This document shows, piece after piece, positions 45,116 to 57,965 of a stretch of 64,000 nt of DNA. The position numbers and the translations under genes are program-made. The DNA is taken from assembly GCF_003945595.2 (NCBI RefSeq), contig NW_024104293.1, positions 62,001 to 126,000 on the forward strand, written 5' to 3'. The stretch is from Pipra filicauda. Taxonomy: Eukaryota > Chordata > Aves > Passeriformes > Pipridae. The notes below the pieces were generated by a model, which saw only the letters and a program-made list of their open reading frames with translations, made no database searches and had not been told where the DNA came from. Position 1 is the first letter of the stretch, and each line of letters starts with the position of its first letter.

Positions 45116-48100
45116 GCATTTGAGCTGGTTCCAAGTCTCCTGTGTTTTGTTCACAAACACGATACCTGAGATAACTTCCACATCTGCCTGAGCACCAGGA
45201 AAACAACAGCACCAAAATGTACACCTAACACAGCACAGCCTGGCTTGTGAAATCTCAGTCATATTGAAAAAATACAGGGAGCTGCAGGGCAGCAAAGGTT
45301 TTACAATCAGCACCTCTCTGGGTGTACACAAGAACTGGACACCGCAGTGACAGACATGTGTCATAAATGACAAAAGGGCAGGGTCCATTTTTCAAAAAAA
45401 AGAATACAGAATGAGCATGCCAAGCCACTCTCAGATATATTTTAGTTTTCTAAATGTGTAATTGAATGCTTAAGTAAATAAGGGGAAAATTCAATCTGCA
45501 CTTAAAACACATCTTCCTCATCTCACTGTGATGTAAAAAATTACATATGGCCTTGTGCACAACCCTTGTTCTGCAGGACTGCTTGTACAAAACCAAGGGT
45601 TCATGTCCTTCTCTCTGTTCTTCTCCAGAGAGGGTCAGGTAATGGCTGGATCATCAAAGCAGAAAAATGATTTTTTTTAGCAAAAGACTTCCACAGCGAA
45701 AGGTACAGCAGGTAACAAAGCAGCTGCCAGTTAGTGCAGCCAAAGGCTGTAAGGAGAGGCCCAAAAGGCAACAGCTGTGCAAGAAGTACAGTCCGGAGAT
45801 TCGGCTCCAGGCTGTTGGCTCTGCTTGCTGAAACAAAAAGGAGAAACATATAACAGGAGAAAGGGGGAAAATCAGTTGGTACTTGTTTGTTCCAAATAAA
45901 TCTCTACAGGATTCACTCCTGTAGAAATTTCTCTAGGTGGAGTAAAGGTTCAAAATACTGGGCCTTTGACAGGCTCGGAGCTGTCCCTGAAGCCTTTACT
46001 GAAGAGTGTGGCAGTTCCTTCATCAAGGAAAGACAAACACAGCAAACACAGCCAGGCTCTGGGACAGCATCTCCACTTAAAGCTTTCCTGGTTGTGAGAA
46101 GTGATTCCAATCAGTGCTCCTGATTTTTTGCCTGGCAGGGAGGTTCTCTGGGTGACACAGGATGTACCAGAGCACACCAACCACTTCCACCTTCCCTGGT
46201 TTTGGGAGCACGTCTGGAACAAACGGCACAGTAACAGCTCCATTACAGCTCTGCTGTCCTCCTCTACCCACGTGCAGCCACTACAAACACTTTGCCAGTT
46301 TATCCGAACACCAAACACTCCACCAGCACCCTGCTCCTGTCCTGGATACAATTTCAGGCAGAGCTGTGCCCTGGCTGGGATCCCAACCCCACCCTACAAA
46401 AATGCAGCTGGTCCTGCAGAACTGCCTCCACAGCCGGGCTCTCCCCAGCACTGCTGGGCAAGGAAGGATAACCATCCTCTCACTCTGCAGATCTGGTTAG
46501 GCTACAAGAAGCCTGGAATGCGGACACAGCTGAAATTAAAGCCACCAGAAATAAAGTAAGCAGAGAAATGGCTTAGAGCCATCTTTGTTCCAACCCCTTT
46601 TTTCTTCCATCAAGGACTACTGGATCCAAACATCGGGTACAGCAGTCCATGGCCAGCTACGCCTTTAAAACACACTTCTTGCACGCTCCTGGATGCCACT
46701 CCAGCTCGACAAATATCCCGAGGAGTTTTCTCAGCTGACGAACAGGAACACCAGTGAAAACAGGGCAGAGGATGGTGCTGGAGGGAAGACAGGCAGCTCT
46801 GCAAGTCAAGGCACTCTGCTGCAACCTGGAGGCTTGTGGCTCTGCCTCCCTGGTATGGCAGAACCTGTTGAGCTATGTAAATAAGATGCATAAATAAATA
46901 AGTAAGAATAGGGGTGGGCTGAGGAAAAGCAGCCAGACCGTGGCCCCATTGGTATTGCTGAGGTCGCTTAGCAACAGGCTTGGCTGCTGCAGGGTAAGGG
47001 CTCATGAAATCAGCAGCTTTTCAGCACAAGACAAATTGAATGGAAATGTGGGGAGGTGGTCTTTGCCTGGTAGCAGGGATGAAAGCAGGAACTGGTGAAT
47101 CCGATCCTGTGGGCATCCTTTTGGAGCAGTTCCTGAGTGCAGGGATTGTTAATTAATGTGGCCAAAGGACTTAGTCCTGCCTGCAAACTGATAAATTCCA
47201 AAGCGTACCTGGGAAACCAGTAACTCAATTTTGATTAAAATGATGTCTGCTACAGTCACCTCATGGGTTAATTACTTATTAACGATCCTAAAAAGCTCAA
47301 ACACAATCCTATTGGACTCTCCTAGCTGTTTTAGTGCCAGCTGACCACAGGGCATATTTTCAGTGGCAGTTATCTAATACATTTCCCTATCACTGCAGGT
47401 CCAGGTTATCTCCATGCCATCTCTGCATTCATTAAAGGAATTTGGACCCTGTGAATCTTTAAGTAACTGAACCTCAACAGCACAGATCCACTTGTTCTGG
47501 CCAGGTAATTCCTCTGAATCCTATTGCTTCTCCAGCCTTCTGGAACAACTCTGGGCAGACATGAAGGATTGTTATATAGAAAAGCAGTTATTAGCAAGAA
47601 CTGAGCTATGAGACCAGCAAGAACAACATGAGAACATGTTTCATGGAGGACTTAAACGAGAATTCTGAATGAAAGGTTTTTCTGGGTCACTTAACCTGGG
47701 GGCTGGATTGTACCACTTAATTGTTTTCCACTGCTAAATGCAGCTGGTGCCTGGCAGCGAGGCACAACCAGGGACCCGTGTGGAACATGATCCGTGGAAA
47801 GGTGGTGTGGGATGGTGGTGGGGTCAGCAGAGATGCTAAGTGGCTTGTCCAGGCATCCAGCTGGAGGAGGAAAACACAGTGTGCCTGTCCCCTGTTTTAT
47901 ACACAAACAAAGCAATGATAACTCATTTTACTCCTTATTTACAGATGGCTTGTATTTGTGTGGCACTTCAGCAACAGAGCGAGATCCAACTGGGAACCAA
48001 ATCTGCTTGGAGCAAGGAAACTTCCCACCTCCATTTCATCCTCCTTTGTGCTCCATCAAAGACCCTAATCCTTCCTGTGACCGGGGTGGAGCGTGCAGAA

Positions 48101-51100
48101 GCCTTCCCCAGTTCCATAGGCAGGAAATCACACAGTATAGAGCAAGATGGCTGTTTTTCAGTCCTCATAGCTGTAAAAATGATTTCTGGGTCCTTGGGAA
48201 CTGCACAGAGATGCCTTTGGCAATGTCCAGGGTTGAAAGGAAGGCACCTGAGGCTCACTGAGTGGGGAACACTCAGATGAAATGCCCTCCATTTCCTTTA
48301 TGAGGATTTAATTAAGTGACTCTATTAATGCTGTAAGGACCAGTCTCAGAGGAAAGACACATAGGGAGATGACTGTCCTGAGACATTCCTAGTGCACAAG
48401 AGAACAACGCACAGGCTACAAGAGTCAATGTGGAACAGTGTGATTCCAGTGCTGGAAAAGTACATATATGGAGAATACCCTGACACTTCTCCTTTTCGCA
48501 GGCTGCAGTTGTCTGTGCCTGAGCTCACAGCTCCAGCCTCTCCTCCTGCCAACGGGGGATGATAAAATCCTGCTGTGCCACGTTGGTGTCTGGGGTATTT
48601 GCAGAGTCAAGAGTCCGGTGGAACTGTTGGTGCTCCCTGAACTGGAGCAAAATGAGTGACTTGAAGGAGGAGAGTCTTGAATTAGGTCATGAGAACCAAA
48701 GATCGTATCAAAACCCAAACAGAATTTTAATCTCTGCTTTCCTAAATGAGTCCTTGCAGGTGTGCATTCCAGGATTTAATCTCTTCATACAACCATACCA
48801 GGCACACAGCAACCGGCTCACACCACTCTCCACCACACCGGGTTTGATTTACAAGGTTAACTTCAACCCAGTGCTGCCCATTTCCCAGAATCTTGTGTTC
48901 TGATCGTGTATTAAGAGTGGAAAAAGGGAAGCAGGAAGAGCAAATAGCATCAGCAGTGCTTAGAAGTCTGAAAGACAAGATGTACTGAAACATAGGCCGA
49001 TTTCTCTTAAAATGCCAGTCTCTGTCAAATGCCCTGTTTTCCAGACTTTCAGAACTGAATTATGTTGTAATTATGTCTTATTTGGACAAGGTCACAAAAA
49101 GAAAAGCTCAGTACTTTCCTCCATTACAGCTACTGTATGTTCTTACACTCCTGGAGCAGCAAAGCCTCCCTTTCTGATTGCAACAAACTTGTCTTCAGAA
49201 TAAAATGCTGGTTTAGGTCCATTAGTGCAGTGTAAGGCACATTAAAAAGTTAAGAGGCATCATTACTGATCTTTCTGAGAAGCTTCCCAGAGCACAGATG
49301 TCTTTATCCTCTTGTAATCCTTACAATTCACATTATATCATAAAAGCAACAAAAAAGGAAACAAATATAAACCCCAGCCCCATATAACCTTACGACAGGT
49401 GTTTGTTCTACTCAAGCCCTCATCAGTGAGTATGAACGTGAAATCTCTCAGTCAGGGCCTTGAACATTTCTCAGTTTTGTCCACCTTCCCACCAGTTCTT
49501 CCCCAAATTCCTGTGGCAGTATATAATCTTGTATAACATTCCTGCCTGATGGATCAAAGATTGAAAATCCCCAAGTTGTATGGGTAAATTGTTCCCTTGT
49601 TTAAACAGGCAGCCTGCAAACACTGAGTGTGGCAAAGTCCTCCTGCCAGGCAGGATCATTACTGACACTGTGGATGTCCCAGTAAAGATGGAAGGAAGAT
49701 AGAGAGGGACTCTTAGCTCTTCCCAGGGGAGCCAGGGATCCCATCAAGCCCCTGTGTGAGCTCCCAGCCCAGTGCTGTATCTATAAATGTGCTGCTCCTT
49801 TCCATCAGAGCCGCTTCCAGAGGAGACGCTGCCTGATGGAGAGAGATGGATGAGGGCAGCAGAGGTGGACTCTGGCACAGCCACAACCAGCTGTGCTCCC
49901 AATTCCCCCCAGCAACTAGTGCTGTGCCTGGGAGGAGCCCTTTCACTTCAGGCTTGGAGTTCCTCTGCTGTTGGAGAGCAGGATGGTGACTTTTCCCAGA
50001 GTCCAGGCAGTGCCTCCTTCCCCTTCACACCCCCTGGCCCTGACCAGAAGCGTTTCTATCAAGTCTTGAAGTGCTTGGGTTTGTCATATCATCTGGTGAA
50101 GTGGCTCTGGTGCATCTCAGGGCAAAACAAAAAAACCACATGGCTAAAACAGAGCCCCCTGGGCTGGAGAGTCATTGCCTTTGTAGAACCCCTCATCAGA
50201 ATCCTGGGAAACACAAACTGTCCCAGGCAAGGTGCTGCTTTCCTACCGCATGTCCTTCCTCCTCCAAAAGGAACAGGCCCCGCTTCACGTTGTGCTTAGG
50301 AAAAAGGAAAAACAAGGCAAGTCCTCTTGGAGAACATTCATTACAACACAACCCTACTTTTCACTCTACGTTACAAGAAAAACAAGGGCCAAATTTGCCT
50401 CTGAGCTTCCTGCTGCTACTAAAAGCAACAGGATTTGTGTCCATGTGATGCCAGCGTGAGTAAGACAGTCTGGATGAGTGGCTGGAATAAAGAAAACTGT
50501 GCTGGGATCTATATTTTGCAGACACCAAAATACAGCTCCTTCCAGCGAGAGAACCCCCTTCCTCTCTACTGCAGGAGGAGAGACATCACACCGACTGTTT
50601 TCAGGACCGTCTAACATTTGAAAGCAGTGCAGTGGTGACAAGGTGATGGAATTTTTCTCCTCGTTCCTGACAGGGCTGGAAGATCACAAAGTCATCAAGA
50701 GGAGCCACATGACCATAAATTTTGTGTGTGTCACTGATGGTGGGAAAGGAGCCCAAGGTGGGGAAAGCAGTTTCCCAGATGGAGAGGGCATTCCTGAATC
50801 CAGCAACAGGCGCCTCGGGGAGTGCAGGAGCCAGCGGAGCACGGCACCCTCGTTAGGCAATGAGGGACCAAAGCCCTGACCCCTTTCCCATTCTATCCAC
50901 TGCTCCTGACTCACTGAAACAGAATCAACATTCCCTGCTGTGTGAAGAGGGAGTGTCCTGGGTGGCACAAGCAGGTGCTTACTCCGACTGCCATGGAATT
51001 GTTCCTTGCCAGGATGCACGATAAGGTCACTGATCCTGTGCTCTGAGCTATGGGTTAACTAAAGGATTCTGGGATTAAAAAGGAGCTGCTCAGACAATCA

Positions 51101-51433
51101 GTTGACTCTGCAAAGAATTTCAGCTATAGTTTTATTTTTTTTTCCAGAAGTCAGGGCCTTATGCTCTGGGCCTCTCCAAGCTATGTCAGCCCCAGTGTAG
51201 GTATGTTAGTGAAGGTACCCCTGTATTTCTTACTCAGAGGAGGAGTGATGAGGGCCCTCCAGGCTGGCGCCATGTGCAGATGCAGCTGGGCTGGGGGACT
51301 GTTGAAGCTGAAGATTTTGCAGCTCTGTTGTCACAGCAACTGAGTGACTCAACCTGACACACTGTCTTTGGCCTGAGCTGTGTGTGCACACCAAACTCCT
51401 GCCTATACTTCCAGATTTAAGGGATTATTTATT

Positions 51434-51745
51434 ATCACAGAATCACAGAATAGTTTGGGTTTGAAAGGACCTTAAAGATCATCCACTTCCAACCCCCTGC
51501 CATGGGCAGGGACACCTTCCACTAGCCCAGGTTGCTCCAAGCCCCGTCCAGTCTGGCCTTGGATACTTGCAGGGATGGGGCAGCCACAGTTTCTCTGGGC
51601 AACCTGTGCCAGGGCCTCACCACCCGCACAGGGAAGGATTTCTTTCTAATATCCCATCTAACCCCTGTCAGTTTGAAACCATTCCCCTCTGTCCTATCAC
51701 TCCATGTCCTTGTAAACAGTCCCTCTCCAGATTTCTGCATCTACA
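51434..51745 (-). mobile_element. CR1 LINE 3' fragment with ORF2 C-terminal remnant
   Basis: The plus strand starts ATCACAGAATCACAGAATAG, two copies of the octamer at the CR1 3' end, then the usual CCTTCCACTAGCCCAGGTTG. The minus strand keeps the CR1 ORF2 tail (WDIRKKSFPVRVVRPWHRLP, RETVAAPSLQVSKARLD). About 310 bp, same orientation as the host gene. Confidence 0.95.
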
Positions 51746-53268
51746 CTGATTATTATGCTGATTAATTACTTGGAGATGAGATTTTCTGTTTTTTCCATGG
51801 CTTCTGACTAATTTGCAGAATTTTGGTTAAGAATTATTGTCCAGGAAATTGCATTAATTAATTAAGCAAGGGAAGTTGAAAGAATAACAAACAGGGTAAC
51901 ACAACAGGGAACTTGATGTTCACCTGCTGCCTGAACAACTCAATAGGACAATGAGGTCCATGGTCAAGGCTTCCCAGTGAACAGACCCATAATAATACTT
52001 CAGAACTCCTTCCTATCCTTGGAGGTTTTGTTGTGCAGGTAAGGAAAGTGGGAGAACGAGAGCAAAGAGAAGGAACCGTCATCCCCCTCCTGGCTTCCAC
52101 AACTCACCGGCACCCCTGAAGGGCTATGGGTGCTCCCCTGAAACAGCTGCAGCAGGAAAGAACTTCTGCTGGCTGACATGGCAGTGGGTTCATGCCTCCC
52201 TGCCCAGGAGTTCACAGCACTGCAGGAAAAATAATCATTTACAGAGGAATTATTTTGGCCTTCAGCAACATGAAACAGCCAAATGTCACAACGCCATTTA
52301 AATATCCATGGAAGAACAGACTGGCATACTGTTGTTCTTAAACAGAATGAAGCACCTCTAAAAATGGAGATAAATATACTTGGGATGTTTCTATGTAGCA
52401 CTTACTCTGAATTCTCCAAAGCCGCTGGCATGCAGCTCTTCACCTTCGTTTACCAACCTGATATAATCTACTTATGCCCAAACACAACCAAATTTAACAG
52501 TGTAAACAATCTAACCCAGTGTTTACCACACTACTCATTCTCCTCAAGAGAAACAAAGCTATAATACCATAAATACATAAGCAATTAACTGCAGAAACCC
52601 AGAGAATCCTGAGGCAAAGACATCAGGAGATCCTAAAAATGTGAATATTGCCCTCCTGAAGCCCCCAGATGCACTCCTGCTCCAGTAGCTACACACTGCT
52701 CAGAGAACAGCCAAGTAACGACTCGCCGAATTTAACTTGTAACAGCATCGATAAAGGCAAAAACAATGCCTGGGGTTTGTAATGGCAAGTTATTAATAGG
52801 GCCTTCAGCTCTAAAAGCTGCTGTCCCTGCAGAGCTCTGCATTTATGAAGTGCAGACACAATCTTTCTATACTTAGTTTTGTTTGTTCGCTCATTTTCAA
52901 AGCAGAGAAACTCAAGTGCAGGTGCCCGAGAAATCAAACGCCAGCAAAAATTCATGAAGACACTGTGCCCAGTGCCTCTTTGTTTATTTGCAAAAGCCCT
53001 GGGGGAAAGAAGGGAACATTGTTAGGCTTTGCCTTTTCTTTTCCTTCTCCTCCCAATTATTTTTAAAAGTTTAGCTTCAGGTCTCAGGATAGCACAAGTG
53101 CTTCAGATTTTGTCACCTCATTTAATTTGTCGAAAATCCAATGAAATGAAACAAATGTTCCATCCCAACTGTTCTCTGTGCTACACTGAGAGTGAATCAC
53201 TGCTTTTTTCCCCCAAGCCACTCCATGCATTAGCCATTAGATCTGGATTACTGGAGCTTTCTGGAAGA

Positions 53269-53442
53269 TAGAATCATAGAACAGAATCACAGAATCATGT
53301 AATGGTTTGCGTTGGGAGGGACCTTAAAGATCATCTCGTTCCACCCCCTGCCATGGACAGGGACACCTTCCACCAGCTCAGGTTGCTCCAAGCCCCGTCC
53401 AACCTGGCCTTGGACACTTCCAGGGACGGAAGTGTCTCTGGG
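53269..53442 (-). mobile_element. CR1 LINE 3' fragment
   Basis: Begins with repeated terminal octamers (AGAATCATAGAACAGAATCA then CAGAATCATG) and continues TTGGGAGGGACCTTAAAGAT and AGGTTGCTCCAAGCCCCGTC. Truncated at about 53442, where an AACCA repeat begins. Confidence 0.93.
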
Positions 53443-53463
53443 CAACCAAACCAAACCAAACCA
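53443..53463 (+). repeat. short AACCA tandem repeat
   Basis: Four copies of the pentamer AACCA at the 5'-truncation point of the adjacent CR1 copy. It may have arisen at the insertion junction. Confidence 0.8.
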
Positions 53464-56400
53464 TAGTCCTGATCTGTTTCCAATAACTTAATTTTTTATT
53501 CTGTAGCATCTGCAGAAATAAAATAACCACAGCCTTTCTGAGAAGGACATATATGAGAAAGGCTGATCAAGAAAGACAAAAGGCAGCTTGATTTTTTTTT
53601 TTGCTCAAATGCAATCACTTCCCAACACACGTATTCTAAGATTTCTAAACTTAGAAATAAAAGATCATTCTCCTTGGGTGCCCTGAACAGCCTTTAGACA
53701 ACAGAGCTTCTTCCTCCACTGTTCAGAGGGAAGAACAGAGTTTCTCATGTCACAGCAATTGTGTTCTAAAACAGTAAAGACATAATACTCTTCAGGGTCA
53801 CAGACAACACAGAGGCTTTGGTTGGCAAGGGTCGTGCCTTGGCCCCTGGGTCTTTTGTATGTGAAGAAACAGATTTCCTCTGAATTCCTCTGCTGCTGAG
53901 CTGCTACCTGCTTCCTCAGACCTGGCCCAAGAAAGCACAGGGGGATTTGCACCTCCAGGGAGATTTCTCCATCTTTAGCCTCAACAGTTTTGCTGATGCT
54001 GAAGACAATATCAAGGAACAGTTCTTGGCCAGCATAAATAAGGGGCACAGAGCTCATTTCTGCATCTGTACTTTTACCTACATGTCTTCTCCACAAAATG
54101 TGAAAGCCTGTGGGTTTATTCCTCTTAATTACAGTTTTAAGTGCTCATGCTGGGACCCTGCTGATCTTCCTCTATGGCCTCTTTTTATCACCAAAGTGTC
54201 TTCAAAAAGGCCACCATTGTACTGTGAGAACAAGAGGTGCTGCAAACCTGCCAGGCACCATCATCACAGGCTTTCTCCATAGTCAAACCCAAGGCATCCC
54301 TCAAGACAATCAGTTACCAGGTTTGTTTCCTTGAAAGGAAGAGAGAGCTGAGACTTTCTCCTCTAAAGAACAACTAAGCTGAACACTGTGCTGTCAAGAG
54401 GAACTCCAGACTCCCTGCTACAGACATACAGACCACTGTAAAACTGTCTGTTAGATGCTTTAATGTGTCACCTCACAGGAGGTGACTCCATTCTCCAGCC
54501 AGCCCACACCTGGGATTTAAGTGTGTCCAGTTCAGCTTGGGAAAAACGTTCACTTCCTCTTACGCCTAGAGCTGAGTTATTTTAGTCACATTCTGGCAAA
54601 GGTGCCAAGATGCCAGAAGACAGAGCTGTCAAACAGTGCGACTCCCTGCCACCTTCATCTCATGCTCTCTGTACTATTTTCAGAATCAGGGATGGAAAGG
54701 AGCTGTAATTCATCTAGGGGAAAACCTTAAGCCAAAAGACCTTTTGAGGATGCTTTCCTGCTTCTGTTTGGAATGGGAAACATCTGTTATCCTGGGAAGT
54801 CCTGACTCCTGATGCCACCAAGGTGAACAAGGCAGATTTAGGTGGCCTGTTGGACCATGGAGCAGCTTTCAGATGTCCCTCGCCTTGCTGAATGAAACCA
54901 CTAATAATTTGGGCAAACCCTTTACGATATACACTGTGGTACAACTGCTGGGGATACAGACAAAAAATGTTCCAATCCACTTTTCCACCTCAAACTTTTA
55001 TTTTAAAGATCCTTACCTTCACACTGCTCTTGTGGATGTCATTACTTACTACATATGCCAACAAGTGACTACTACAAGGACATCACAATATTTGTACTGA
55101 AGTTGAAAAGCTAATTTAGATGGTTAAAATGTGATTATATTTAGCTATCAACAGCAAAATCCCATTCCTTTCCTGATGAAAAATTATCAATATACCTGAT
55201 GTCACTTACAATGCCAATTCAGCACAAATGAAAAAAAGACCAAACAAAACAAACAAAATAACAACAGTTTTACTAATGCTTAAACACCATGAAAATATAA
55301 CATCACTACTGGGCAACATGCCTGCTCACTGGAATAATTACAATTATAAGTTTAAATAATAAGCATTCCAAGCTGAAACTGTTGTTTTAAATTAACAACA
55401 TCCCTTTCTATCCTGTTAACGCTTATTACCAAGCTTACAAAAATATTTAACATGCAACCCCTCTTCAGGCACTCTCATCTGATTTCCAAGTGCTGCCTCA
55501 CACCACAAAGCTGAGCAGAACTAAGGGAGCTGGAGCTGCAAAGAGAACAGGCATTAAAAACCATGACCCTCCTCACAAGGACAATTGGATTTGCACCTCG
55601 GAGATAACGGAAGAAGGGGAATTGATCACTGGCTTTCATAAGGAATCACACACAGCCACGGCAGGGGCTTCCTACAGGTCCCAACCCAACCCTTTTCAAT
55701 TTGCTTTGGCCTTTTCTTGAGAAGTTGATAAATGAGCAATTTTCCCCCTGTTCTTTATACTGGAAGATTAATCAGATACACCATCAGTAGAACCAAAGGA
55801 ATAAAAGGCTTGTACAGTCTCAGGGCCTTTCTGCAGATCTCTCCTTTGCTTTTCTGCTGCATTTGTGTTGACTTATAACAGCAAAACCCCCAAGTATTTG
55901 GATAACTACACATATCTACAGATAAGCACAAAGAGAGAGAATGCTCTAGAGAGGAGAGAGCAAGCCAGCTATTTTTACTCCTGTGCACTGAAACTCACAT
56001 AAATCAATACATAAGTCCCTGTTAAACCATGCCTGCAAAAAAGCACTTCCAGATAAACCAGCATTAGAGGTGTGAATGAAGCCAGTCACCCACATCAGGA
56101 AGGTGTGAGCTTCAAACCACCACTCTGAATTACAAACATTTAAACAGCAACATTATGAAGTAAATCTGCTTTAAATCACTCAAAGAACAATTCTGGGATG
56201 AGAGAAAGCTTAGCACAGCTCCCGCTGCCGTAGCCAGTTCACTCCCCACGGTCCTGGTGCCAGCTCCAGCTGTGGCTGCACCCAGGGGGGATCCCCACCC
56301 TTTGTCCGTACAGTGGCAGGTGACAAAAATGTGTGTGTTTGCTTTGCATTGGAAAAAGGCACCGTTTTTTCTCAGGACCATTTGCTCCTCTCAATAAAGG

Positions 56401-57780
56401 TGCTGAGAGCAGTGGCCTCTACGCTGCTGGGGAGCCCGATTTCCTCCACAGAGGTGGGATTTACAGGGTTAGGGAGGAGCTTCTCATAGAAGAACTTCAA
56501 TATTCCAGGTCTTTCCTGACACTGTTGATGGTGAAAGATGAGGCCAGGAGTCCCTGAGCCAGGTAAGAGAAGGTGTGATTACAGATGCTGCCCCATAACA
56601 GAACAACCGTCCCTGCAGGTTCCTGTGTATCCCACCCCATGTGTTCCCCCACCTTCACTGGGCACAACAGGAACACCCCACAGGGAACTTCCCAGGATCT
56701 CCCACCTACCTGTCTACTACACTCAACCTCAGGGCATTCCCAGGCTGCAATGGAACACATTCTGAAAGTCAGCTCTGCTCCAGTTCTAAATGTCATGGGA
56801 CACTCCCAGAGAAACACGCACAACTCCCTGATCCCACCTGACAACTGGCAACCCAGGAAATTTTCATAGGGAGAAAGTCTCCCAGTGACTTTCTCCCATT
56901 CTACACCTCACCTGCCTGAAGTCAGTGCAAGAACAGAGCTGACAGGACTCTTCCATTAAAATCCAACACCATTACAACTTCTTTAGGACACATGGATCTC
57001 TACAAGAGAAACTGCATTACCAGATCAAAAGGCAACTGAGGCAGATTTGGTGAGTGTGCAGAATCTGTCGGCTGTTTTCATAAAATAGCATCATTAAGAT
57101 CAACCTTCATTAACCTAAAATAGGCTTTTTCTTCATTCATTCATTTATCAAATTGGGCTTCCAGACACACAGAAAAACTTATGAAATTACTTGAGAAAAA
57201 ACACCAACTAGTTTTAAATTTGCCTCCTCTGGAACTTTATGTAGCTCAGCTAGAGCTCAAGGTAAAAAAAGCAAGCAAGGGGAGATGGATTTTTAGTACA
57301 TGTTAAACTCCTGTTTTGTTTTGCAGTAATGCAGGAACAAAATAAACACTGGAAAAGATATAACAAGGCTATGAAACCTGGCCACACCACAGTTCTGTTT
57401 TCACATTTTTGTGCCTCTGTAATTAGCTTAGAAACCCAAAGAAAATCCTCCCTGGCACTTAACTGTGTGATATTTGCTCTAAAAACATCTGGTGTTTAGT
57501 CTATAAATACTAATATAGCCCAGAAACAGTGGAAAGACTCACAGTGCCACATTCATGCAGCACAAAAAATCATAGTTAAGGGTCTGGTTTGGGTGTTTTT
57601 GAACAGAACAAGTTTTGCTGCATTCAATAAGACAGACAAGTGCTCTTCATCCAACCTCTGCATTCCCTGGGACTTTGGCAGTGATGGTTATCAAGACTGT
57701 AATTTCCTGTGTGAGCATGTCAACTCCTGCAATTATTAGCACCTGTTGGTAAATAAATCCCATGGTTACAACATCCAATT

Positions 57781-57965
57781 ATAGAATCACGCGGTAGTTG
57801 AGGCTGGAAGTGACCTCTGGAGAACGTCTTGTCTAAAGCACCCCCCTGAAGGCAGTGACCGCCAGCAGCTGGCTCAGGGCACTCTGTCTTCTGACAGAGA
57901 TTCCACAACTGCTTTGGGCAGCGTGTTCCTGTCCCTCTCAAACAGTACAAAAAGTGTGTCCAAAA
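57781..57965 (-). mobile_element. diverged CR1 LINE 3' fragment
   Basis: ATAGAATCACGCGGTAGTTG, GGCTGGAAGTGACCTCTGG and GGCAGCGTGTTCCTGTCCC are diverged but ordered matches to a reversed CR1 3' end. Clearly older than the copies at 51434 and 53269. The right border is approximate. Confidence 0.75.

Noticed and set aside
53665..54096. 143-codon open frame on the minus strand with fairly protein-like composition
   Set aside because: I could not place any segment in a known family, no CpG-rich start or poly(A) context is visible, and such lengths occur by chance in 64 kb. A conservation test would settle it.
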